From Granulosicoccus sp964449565 (GTDB taxonomy: Bacteria > Pseudomonadota > Gammaproteobacteria > Granulosicoccales > Granulosicoccaceae): a DNA stretch of 17,892 nt. Shown here in pieces: positions 1 through 6,676 of this stretch. The translations under genes were made by a program, and so were the position numbers. Every line of letters starts with the position of its first letter. Positions within the stretch are counted from its first letter, which is position 1. Under the pieces are notes generated by a model. That model did no database searches. It had not been told where the DNA came from and was given only the letters and a program-made list of their open reading frames with translations. The stretch covers positions 1 through 17,892 of the forward strand of contig CAYUZB010000080.1 of NCBI GenBank assembly GCA_964449565.1. Reading direction: 5' to 3'.

Positions 1-75
1 AAAGCCCTGTTCGATGATGCCGTGAGGCGGCGCTGCGGGGTAATTCGGGTTAACTCCCGCTGAAGGTCCTACTTC

Positions 76-97
76 TAAGAGCCTGCATAAGAGCCTG
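76..97. repeat. Two-copy 12-bp direct repeat
   Basis: TAAGAGCCTG occurs at 76-85 and again at 88-97, a 12-bp period with a CA spacer. With two copies only it may be chance, but it belongs with several other short direct repeats in the non-coding parts of this window. Confidence 0.4.
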
Positions 98-300
98 TAG
101 AAGCGAAACCGGGTATATCCAACAACACTGAAGTAGGCCAGTTAGGGGGGATCCACGGCTGGTAGCGACGCTGGCGGCCTTTTTTGCCAGTTCCCTGGAC
201 ATTTCAAGCGGATCTCTCGTGATTAACGGTAATGATCCAGCCATTCAGGCCCGATACATGAAGGTATCGAGCGAAATACCGTCGCAGAGCGCCGGCAATA

Positions 301-306
301 TATAAT
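301..306 (+). promoter_or_regulatory. Candidate -10 element of the lpdA promoter
   Basis: This is a perfect sigma-70 -10 hexamer, TATAAT, lying 37 nt before the lpdA ATG at 343, which would give a leader of about 30 nt. No good TTGACA-like -35 is present at the 16-18 nt spacing (ACCGTC at 278-283). It would therefore have to be a weak or activator-dependent promoter, or chance. If real, it lets lpdA-sucCD be transcribed separately from any upstream sucAB. Confidence 0.35.
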
Positions 307-342
307 GGTGGGCTTTCCACCCCGATGTTGTGAGAAATCTTG

Positions 343-1785
343 ATGCCTGATACCTATGACGTGATCGTGATTGGCGGTGGCCCCGCCGGCTATGTGGCGG
401 CCATTCGTGCTGCCCAGTTGGGGCTCAGCACCGCTTGCGTCGAGCAGTGGATCAACAAACAGGACAAGCCGGCTCTCGGTGGTACCTGTCTGAACGTCGG
501 CTGTATACCCTCCAAGGCGCTGCTCGAGAGTACCGAGCTGTTCGATGTTGCACGAAACAACTTCCCTGATCTCGGCATCAACGTCGGTGAAGTCTCGCTG
601 GATGTACCCAAGATGATTGACCGCAAGGATAAGGTCGTCCAGGAACTTACCGGTGGTATCGAAATGCTGTTCAAGCAGAATGGTATTGACTGGCTGAAGG
701 GAAAAGGGCAGCTGCTCGGCGACAAAAAAGTGAAGGTCACCGCGCAGGATGGCAAGGAAACGGAGTACCAGGCTGGTAACGTGATTATTGCAACCGGCTC
801 GGTACCGATCGAGCTTTCGGCAACGCCGCTTGAGGGTGACATCGTCGTGGATTCAGCCGGTGCGCTTGATTGGCAGTCAGTCCCCGAACGGGTTTGCGTA
901 ATCGGCGCTGGTGTAATCGGCCTCGAGCTTGGCAGTGTCTGGCGTCGACTGGGATCCGAGGTGGTCTTGCTTGAGGCGCAGGATACATTCCTGCCTATGG
1001 TCGACAAGGCCATTGCCCGTGAGGCGCAGCGTACTTTCAAAAAACAAGGACTCGACATTCGACTTGCTACCCGAGTAACCGGCAGTACGGTCAAAGGCGG
1101 CAAGGTCAATGTTGGCTTCAGTGACAAGGATGGTGAGCACGAGGAAGTTTTCGACAAGCTGATTGTTGCTGTTGGTCGTCGCGCATACACCGATAATGTT
1201 TGCGCTGATGAGGCGAATGTCGAAAAGGATGAGCGTGGCTTGTTTCATGTCAACGAATTTTGCGAGACCAATGTGCCTGGGGTGTATGCCATTGGTGACG
1301 TTGTGCGTGGCCCGATGCTCGCGCACAAGGGTTCCGAAGAAGGTGTAATGGCCGCCGAACGCATTGCTGGCGAGCATGGTTCGGTGAACTACGATGTCAT
1401 GCCGAATGTCATTTACACCCACCCGGAGGTGGCGTGGGTCGGCAAGACCGAAGAGCAGCTGAAAAGCGAAGGTGTTGATTATCAAGTGGGCAGCTTTCCG
1501 TTTGCCGCCAGTGGTCGCGCCAAAGCCAAAGGTGATACCAGTGGCATGGTCAAGGTCATTCGCGATAAACAAAGCGACCGTATGCTCGGTGCCCATCTGA
1601 TAGGCCCGAGTGCGTCAGAGCTACTGGCTCAATCAGTTCTTGCGATGGAATTCGATGCGACCATTGAAGACATTGCCCACACGATTCACGCGCATCCGAC
1701 CTTGTCGGAAGCGATGCATGAAGCCGCGCTAAGTGCGGATGGTCGTGCCATTCACATCGGTAATCGCAAAGCCAAGAGTGCGTAA
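343..1785 (+). CDS. lpdA: Dihydrolipoyl dehydrogenase (E3)
   Basis: This flavoprotein reoxidises dihydrolipoamide on the E2 component of the 2-oxoglutarate (and pyruvate) dehydrogenase complexes and reduces NAD+. It is a cytoplasmic protein of 480 aa, the usual length. Visible motifs are the FAD Rossmann motif GGGPAG at 11-16, the redox disulfide in GGTCLNVGCIPSK (Cys49 and Cys54), the NAD-binding motif VIGAGVIGLELGS at about 186-198, the second FAD motif YAIGD at 315-319, and the catalytic pair His451 and Glu456 in HAHPTLSE. I chose ATG 343 over the adjacent TTG at 340; a weak GAG lies about 8 nt upstream. sucC starts 42 nt after the stop, so the gene sits in a TCA-cycle cluster. The E3-specific family features make the call firm, but which E2 partner it serves is inferred from sucCD. 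Confidence 0.97.
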   Translation: MPDTYDVIVIGGGPAGYVAAIRAAQLGLSTACVEQWINKQDKPALGGTCLNVGCIPSKALLESTELFDVARNNFPDLGINVGEVSLDVPKMIDRKDKVVQELTGGIEMLFKQNGIDWLKGKGQLLGDKKVKVTAQDGKETEYQAGNVIIATGSVPIELSATPLEGDIVVDSAGALDWQSVPERVCVIGAGVIGLELGSVWRRLGSEVVLLEAQDTFLPMVDKAIAREAQRTFKKQGLDIRLATRVTGSTVKGGKVNVGFSDKDGEHEEVFDKLIVAVGRRAYTDNVCADEANVEKDERGLFHVNEFCETNVPGVYAIGDVVRGPMLAHKGSEEGVMAAERIAGEHGSVNYDVMPNVIYTHPEVAWVGKTEEQLKSEGVDYQVGSFPFAASGRAKAKGDTSGMVKVIRDKQSDRMLGAHLIGPSASELLAQSVLAMEFDATIEDIAHTIHAHPTLSEAMHEAALSADGRAIHIGNRKAKSA

Positions 1786-1827
1786 ACCTGAACCTTTTCT
1801 TAACCACTTTCGACTACAGGAAAATTC

Positions 1828-2997
1828 ATGAATCTGCATGAATACCAAGCCAAGGCTTTATTCAAAGCCTATGGTATGCCCGTCCCGAACAACATCGTTG
1901 CCACGACGGCGGCCGACGCTAAAAAAGCTGCGGAAAAACTGACAACCGACAAGGTTGTCGTCAAGGCTCAAGTCCATGCCGGTGGGCGAGGCAAGGCGGG
2001 TGGCGTAAAGCTCGTCGACACACCGAATGAAGCAGAAGACTATGCAGCTTCAATGCTCGGTACCAACCTTGTCACTTATCAGACGGATGCCAAAGGTCAG
2101 CCGGTCAACACGATCCTTGTCGAAGAGACATGCGACATTGCCAACGAACTCTACCTCGGAATGGTTATTGATCGCGCCAGCCAGCGAGTGGTTGTTATGG
2201 CATCGACTGAAGGTGGTATGGAGATCGAAACGGTCGCACACGAAACGCCGGAGAAGATTCTCAAAGCCGAGGTCAATCCATTACTAGGCATCATGCCTTA
2301 TCAATGCAGGGAGCTGGCGTTTGGACTTGGCTTTACTGGCGCACAGGTCAAACAGTTCACATCACTGCTGACAGGTCTGGTCAAGCTGTTTCATGACAAG
2401 GATCTGGCTCTGGTTGAAATCAATCCCTTGGTGGTTACCGGTAGTGGCGATCTGATTTGCCTTGATGGAAAGATCAATATCGACAGCAACGCCATGTACC
2501 GTAACAAGGATCTCGAAGAGCTCCGAGACAAGAGTCAGGAAGACGAACGCGAGTTGCGAGCCTCTGAATGGGATCTCAACTATGTGGCGCTCGAAGGTAA
2601 TATCGGCTGCATGGTGAATGGTGCCGGGCTTGCGATGGCAACGATGGATATCATCAAGCTCAAAGGCGGTCAGCCTGCCAACTTTCTGGACGTCGGCGGC
2701 GGTGCAACCAAGGAGCGTGTTGCCGAAGCCTTGAAGATCATTCTGTCTGACCCTGATGTCAAAGGCATTCTTGTCAACATCTTTGGCGGCATCGTACGTT
2801 GTGATCTGATAGCTGAAGGCATAATTGCGGCAGTTGCTGATGTCGGTATCGAAATACCTGTGGTTGTTCGACTGGAAGGTACCAAAGCGAAGGAAGGCCG
2901 GGATCTCCTCGACAAGAGTGGGCTCAACCTGCAATCGGCCAGTGATCTAGGAGATGCTGCGATGAAGATAATTGCCACAGTAGGAGATGCCGCATGA
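1828..2997 (+). CDS. sucC: Succinyl-CoA synthetase (ADP-forming), beta subunit
   Basis: The beta subunit carries the nucleotide site and, together with SucD, converts succinyl-CoA, ADP (or GDP) and phosphate to succinate, CoA and NTP in the TCA cycle. At 389 aa it almost equals E. coli SucC (388). The N-terminal ATP-grasp domain starts MNLHEYQAKALF and contains KAQVHAGGRGKAGGV at 46-60, with the nucleotide-contacting Lys46. Asn199 (in VEINP) and Asp213 (in LDGK) match the metal ligands by position. The C-terminal ligase domain has FLDVGGGA and NIFGGIVRCD at about 287-325. An AGGAAAA ribosome site lies 8 nt before ATG 1828. The stop overlaps the sucD start in ATGA (2994-2997), implying translational coupling of the two subunits. 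Confidence 0.98.
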   Translation: MNLHEYQAKALFKAYGMPVPNNIVATTAADAKKAAEKLTTDKVVVKAQVHAGGRGKAGGVKLVDTPNEAEDYAASMLGTNLVTYQTDAKGQPVNTILVEETCDIANELYLGMVIDRASQRVVVMASTEGGMEIETVAHETPEKILKAEVNPLLGIMPYQCRELAFGLGFTGAQVKQFTSLLTGLVKLFHDKDLALVEINPLVVTGSGDLICLDGKINIDSNAMYRNKDLEELRDKSQEDERELRASEWDLNYVALEGNIGCMVNGAGLAMATMDIIKLKGGQPANFLDVGGGATKERVAEALKIILSDPDVKGILVNIFGGIVRCDLIAEGIIAAVADVGIEIPVVVRLEGTKAKEGRDLLDKSGLNLQSASDLGDAAMKIIATVGDAA

Positions 2998-3866
2998 GTG
3001 TTCTCGTCAACAAGTCCACCAAAGTCATCTGCCAGGGTTTGACGGGTAGTCAGGGCACTTTTCACACTGAGCAGGCGATAGCCTACGGCACCAAAATGGT
3101 CGGTGGTGTCACGCCAGGTAAGGGTGGAAGCAAACACCTTGATCTGCCGGTTTTCAATACCGTTGCAAATGCGGTTAGCGAAACCGGAGCAACCGCCACG
3201 GTCATTTACGTACCGGCGGCGTTCTGTAAAGACTCTATTGTCGAAGCTGCGGAAAGTGGTGTTGAACTGATTGTTTGTATTACCGAGGGCATCCCGACAC
3301 TCGATATGCTTGAAGCACGCATTGCTGTCGAACAAAATGGTGTTCGTCTCATCGGACCAAACTGCCCGGGCATCATCACACCTGATGAGTGCAAGATCGG
3401 CATCATGCCGGGTTCCATTCACCAGTCGGGCAAGGTCGGCATCGTATCGCGTTCTGGCACACTGACCTATGAGTGCGTCAAGCAAACATCCGATCTCGGT
3501 TATGGGCAAAGCACCTGTATCGGTATCGGAGGCGATCCAATACCTGGTACCAGTTTCGTTGATGCTCTCGCCTTGTTCCAAGACGATGCACAAACCGAAG
3601 CTATTCTGATGGTTGGCGAAATCGGTGGAACTGCCGAAGAAGAGGCCGCAGACTTCATCAAGAGCAATGTCACCAAACCTGTGTCTGCCTATATAGCTGG
3701 TGTCACCGCACCTCCGGGCAAACGCATGGGCCACGCGGGCGCCATCATCGCTGGCGGCAAAGGCACCGCCGACGACAAGTTCCAGGCCCTCGAAGCCGCC
3801 GGCGTCACCATCACCCGCTCCCCCGCCGAACTAGGCCACGCCGTAAAGCAAGCCACCGGTTGGTAG
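2994..3866 (+). CDS. sucD: Succinyl-CoA synthetase, alpha subunit
   Basis: The alpha subunit binds CoA and carries the phosphohistidine intermediate of succinyl-CoA synthetase. It has 290 aa (E. coli 289). Seen in order: CoA-binding fold with TGSQGTFHTEQAI at 17-29 and GGVTPGKGG at 37-45, GPNCPG at 121-126, SRSGTLTYE at 152-160, and the active His247 in GKRMGHAGAI. It overlaps sucC by four bases. The base composition changes abruptly near the 3' end: I count 85 G/C of 120 at 3721-3840 against 64 of 120 at 3601-3720, with many third-position C in the last ~50 codons. The protein still aligns normally there. The TAG stop (3864-3866) is also the first triplet of a palindromic element. Confidence 0.98.
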   Translation: MSVLVNKSTKVICQGLTGSQGTFHTEQAIAYGTKMVGGVTPGKGGSKHLDLPVFNTVANAVSETGATATVIYVPAAFCKDSIVEAAESGVELIVCITEGIPTLDMLEARIAVEQNGVRLIGPNCPGIITPDECKIGIMPGSIHQSGKVGIVSRSGTLTYECVKQTSDLGYGQSTCIGIGGDPIPGTSFVDALALFQDDAQTEAILMVGEIGGTAEEEAADFIKSNVTKPVSAYIAGVTAPPGKRMGHAGAIIAGGKGTADDKFQALEAAGVTITRSPAELGHAVKQATGW

Positions 3867-3926
3867 GGTCGGACCACGGCAAGTGCCTGATTCAATTAAG
3901 AATCAGGCACCTGACGCCCCATTTTT
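3864..3926. repeat. REP-like palindromic element at the end of sucD
   Basis: GTGCCTGATTC (3883-3893) and GAATCAGGCAC (3900-3910) form a perfect 11-bp inverted repeat around the 6-nt loop AATTAA. Outside it lie TAGGGTCGGACC (3864-3875) and CTGACGCCCC (3911-3920), which pair only imperfectly, then TTTTTT at 3922-3927. The left part resembles, from memory, the first half of REP palindromes of the type GGGTCGGA found across many proteobacteria. It could act as a transcript-end stem-loop protecting sucCD mRNA, or be a non-autonomous REP mobilised by a distant RAYT (Y1) transposase. The T-run starts 11 nt after the stem, so it is not a clean intrinsic terminator. Confidence 0.65.
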
Positions 3927-3950
3927 TCTCCTTACAGCGGTGTTTAAGCG

Positions 3951-4682
3951 ATGAAAAAGCCGCCTGTAAGCTCGGCTAAGTCCAAAACACTTAATGACAT
4001 AAACATACTCGCGGAAACTCACGGACTCCGTATTCGCGGCACGTTGCCGGCACAAACGCAAGACCTGCCAACGCTAGCAGATGGATCCCCTTCGCTTGCG
4101 TTGCTTCTGATCGGTGCCGAAGGTGGGTCCTTGTGGCCGACGTTCAGTCAATCATCTGAATTCCACGATAAGCATGCTGATCCATTAGATCGCTGGAGTC
4201 GTCGAGTTGGCGAATCGATGGCCCGTGAGCTAGATGGTTTGGCATTGTTTCCGTTCGATGGCCCACCCTTTCATCCGTTTATCAGCTGGGCAACTCAGTC
4301 AGGCTCGGTTAACCCCTCGCGACTTGGATTGTCGTTGCATCGACGATTTGGTTTGTGGCATGCCTTTCGGTTTGCACTTGTTTTACCCTACGAAATCGAT
4401 CACGCGGAACCGGTGACTGACACCGGGTCAGCGTGTGACACCTGCGCGCAGACGCCATGTCTTCAGGTGTGTCCAGTTTTCGCGTTCGATGGAGAGCAGT
4501 ACGATGTACATGCCTGTTATCAGTATCTTCGTAACACGCCTGATGCTCCCTGTCATACCTCGGGATGTCTTGCGCGAAACGCGTGTCCGGAAGGTGCTGG
4601 GTATCGCTACCCTGATGAACAAGTGGTTTTCCATATGCGACAGTTCTATCAGGCGCTGAATAGACGCTACGAAGAACCATGA
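3951..4682 (+). CDS. 4Fe-4S ferredoxin-type protein with eight-Cys C-terminal domain
   Basis: This 243-aa protein probably carries two iron-sulfur clusters. The N-terminal ~155 residues have no motif I can name, although GLWHAFRFAL at 134-143 looks like a conserved core. The C-terminal part has CDTCAQTPCLQVCP (Cys162, 165, 170, 174), a CxxCx4Cx3CP pattern, followed by Cys189, Cys201, Cys206 and Cys212 ending in another CP. This gives enough ligands for two 4Fe-4S clusters in a QueG-like or dicluster-ferredoxin arrangement. No signal peptide is visible, so it is likely cytoplasmic. The ribosome site before ATG 3951 is poor. Its stop overlaps the next start (ATGA, 4679-4682), so it should be made together with the HyuA-family protein. 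An electron-transfer role is inferred; the partner and pathway are unknown. Confidence 0.75.
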   Translation: MKKPPVSSAKSKTLNDINILAETHGLRIRGTLPAQTQDLPTLADGSPSLALLLIGAEGGSLWPTFSQSSEFHDKHADPLDRWSRRVGESMARELDGLALFPFDGPPFHPFISWATQSGSVNPSRLGLSLHRRFGLWHAFRFALVLPYEIDHAEPVTDTGSACDTCAQTPCLQVCPVFAFDGEQYDVHACYQYLRNTPDAPCHTSGCLARNACPEGAGYRYPDEQVVFHMRQFYQALNRRYEEP

Positions 4683-6676
4683 CTTATCGTCTTGGTATCG
4701 ATACTGGCGGCACCTACACGGATGCCGTGGTTGTCGATAGTGAGCAAAACGTGTTGGCTACCGCCAAGCGACTGACCACACCGCAGGATCTATGCATTGG
4801 TATTCACAATGCGCTGCAAGCTTTACCTTCTGAACTCTTAAAAAATTTTGATTTCGTTTCGCTGTCGACAACATTAACAACCAACTCTGTTGTCGAAGGT
4901 CGTGGTGCACGTGTTTGTGCGTTGCTGCCCGGGTATACGGAAAAACAGCTGAAAGATTCCGGCCTGTTGGAGCTCCTGGGTAAGGATTGTGTTCACTGCC
5001 TCGATGGAGGCCATACAGCAACGGGCGAACAGTGCAATCCCCTGAATCTTGAACAGATTGAAAATATTATTAGCACGCAAAAGGATAAGGTCGCCGCCTT
5101 CGCTGTTTCATCGCTGTTTGCAACACGCAATTGTGAGCATGAGCAAGCGATAGTCGATCTACTCGCCAAACACACGGATAAGCCTGTTACGACAGGCCAT
5201 GAGCTTGCAGCCCAACTTGGTGCGCCTCGTCGTGCGTTGACCGCCGCCTTGAATGCACGCATGTTGCCGTTCATTCATGAGCTGATCTCATCGGTCGAAG
5301 CCATACTCAAGCAATTTTCGATAAGCGCACCCTTGATGATTGTCACGGGTGATGGATCGTTGGTGAATGTCGCGACGGCCAAAAAAAAGCCGTTGATGAC
5401 GATTCTCTCGGGGCCAGCTGCAAGTGTTGCAGGTGCCGCGGCTCTCAGTGGCTATCAAAATGCCTTGATCGCTGATATGGGCGGCACCACAACTGATATA
5501 GCCATCGTCAATGATCGCCAGGCTGAGCTTTGCGAAGACGGGGCGCGAATCGGTGATTGGCAACCGATGATCAACGCGGTACGCGTTGTATCCGTTGGCC
5601 TTGGTGGTGACAGCGAAGTACGTTTCAACGGCAAGCTGTTTCTGGCATCACGTCGTGTTGTACCGATGAGCTTGCTGGTAGATGAACATCCTCACTTGAT
5701 GGTACGCCTTGAACAGCAATGGGATTCGATGCCGAATCCGCGACATAATCGATTTGCTCTGCGTCTGCATGCTACTCCTGCGATGGTTGAACAGTTGGAC
5801 AAGGCGCAACGCCAAGCCTGGGATTACCTGGAAGCAGGTCCGGTTGAAATGGATGCGCTGGCTGAATACGACAAGACCTTGATGCGCTCCATCGCTCGAC
5901 TTGAACGAGCAGGGCTCGTCATTTTCAGCGGGTTCACACCGACTGATGCGACCCATGCACTTGGGCTTAGCAAACATTGGAACAAGGATGCCGCGAGCAT
6001 CGCTACTCGTATCTGGGCACGTCAGATGCGTTACCTCTACGGTTGTGGAAACTGGGAGCTTGGGGATGCAATAGCGCCTGCCAGAGATGTCATTGATCTG
6101 GTTACTCACGAGCTTGCGCAACGCCTGCTTGAAGCAGGCCTGAATCATCGTGGATTTCTCAACGAAGCCAAAGCGCAAAAGCTCACGCCGCTGTTGGCCG
6201 ATATGCTGTTGCAAAACATAACCGAGACGGGTAAGGAACCGGTTTTTGGTTTGCGCTTCTCAAACGACATGCCATTGGTCGCTGTCGGTGGTCCTGCCGC
6301 AGACTTTTTTCCAGCGGTGGCGAAACTACTGGGTATAGCGTATGAATTGCCCAAGCATGCCAGCACCGCCAGTGCCATCGGCGCTGTACTTGGTAGCGTC
6401 AGGCAAGCGGTATCAGTTACGGTGACACAGCCAGTGTTTGGAAACTTCATCGTGTTTTATAAGGATAAGCCCAGTCAATTCAGTACGCTCGATGAAGCAA
6501 TTGACCATGCAACCCATTTGGCCATGACTGGCGCGCGCGAACATGCGCAAGCTGCAGGTGGCAAAGGCGTACAGGTGTACACGGAAACTGCGGCCGATCA
6601 TGTTGATCACGATATCGATGGCGAACTCTTTCTCAGCACTACGATAACTGCAACCGCGACCGGCACGCCAATCTAA
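4679..6676 (+). CDS. Hydantoinase/oxoprolinase (HyuA) family protein, divergent
   Basis: This 665-aa protein has an ASKHA-type fold, the architecture of N-methylhydantoinase A and 5-oxoprolinase subunits that hydrolyse cyclic amides or phosphorylate acyl groups with ATP. It shows GIDTGGTYTDAVV at 6-18 (phosphate loop 1), TTLTTNSVVEGRGA at 64-77, SGPAAS at 244-249 and DMGGTTTD at 266-273 (phosphate loop 2). The C-terminal part ends with VAVGGPAADFFP and LPKHASTASAIGAVLG, also typical. A GLGGDS motif follows at about residue 313 where classical HyuA has GAGGGS, and the usual PGPACYGRGG-like stretch is not evident, so substrate use may differ. No HyuB partner is present. It is fused by overlapping codons to the iron-sulfur gene before it and the GMC gene after it (TAATG). 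The family call is firm; the substrate is unknown. Confidence 0.85.
   Translation: MTYRLGIDTGGTYTDAVVVDSEQNVLATAKRLTTPQDLCIGIHNALQALPSELLKNFDFVSLSTTLTTNSVVEGRGARVCALLPGYTEKQLKDSGLLELLGKDCVHCLDGGHTATGEQCNPLNLEQIENIISTQKDKVAAFAVSSLFATRNCEHEQAIVDLLAKHTDKPVTTGHELAAQLGAPRRALTAALNARMLPFIHELISSVEAILKQFSISAPLMIVTGDGSLVNVATAKKKPLMTILSGPAASVAGAAALSGYQNALIADMGGTTTDIAIVNDRQAELCEDGARIGDWQPMINAVRVVSVGLGGDSEVRFNGKLFLASRRVVPMSLLVDEHPHLMVRLEQQWDSMPNPRHNRFALRLHATPAMVEQLDKAQRQAWDYLEAGPVEMDALAEYDKTLMRSIARLERAGLVIFSGFTPTDATHALGLSKHWNKDAASIATRIWARQMRYLYGCGNWELGDAIAPARDVIDLVTHELAQRLLEAGLNHRGFLNEAKAQKLTPLLADMLLQNITETGKEPVFGLRFSNDMPLVAVGGPAADFFPAVAKLLGIAYELPKHASTASAIGAVLGSVRQAVSVTVTQPVFGNFIVFYKDKPSQFSTLDEAIDHATHLAMTGAREHAQAAGGKGVQVYTETAADHVDHDIDGELFLSTTITATATGTPI

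Larger units (their letters stand above)
1..342. other. Non-coding region upstream of lpdA
   Basis: I see no convincing gene in this stretch. The only plus-strand reading frame entering from the left edge ends with TGA at 61-63 after 20 unrecognisable residues. It does not look like the end of a dihydrolipoamide succinyltransferase (SucB), which often precedes lpdA. A 64-codon minus-strand frame (244-50) has no family-like features. The stretch holds an imperfect hairpin near 35-60 (GCGGG pairing with CCCGC), a two-copy 12-bp direct repeat at 76-97 and a perfect TATAAT at 301-306. Whether sucAB lie further upstream cannot be seen. Confidence 0.5.

Noticed and set aside
1..63. 3' end of an upstream gene entering the window
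   Set aside because: Only 20 residues before a stop, none resembling the end of SucB or another known protein; too short to support.
165..192. Hairpin with T-run near 171-190 as a terminator
   Set aside because: CTGGC and GCCAG pair around a loop that itself contains the six T; a terminator needs the T-run after the stem.
390..1190. Long open frame on the minus strand opposite lpdA
   Set aside because: It is antisense to a certain gene, Ser/Thr/Pro-rich without family features, and is explained by the codon bias of lpdA.
2670..3734. 354-codon minus-strand frame opposite sucC and sucD
   Set aside because: It spans the junction of two certain genes on the other strand and has no recognisable motif.
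3883..3927. Intrinsic terminator after sucD
   Set aside because: The stem is strong, but the T-run starts 11 nt beyond it, too far for a standard terminator; kept as a REP-like palindrome instead.
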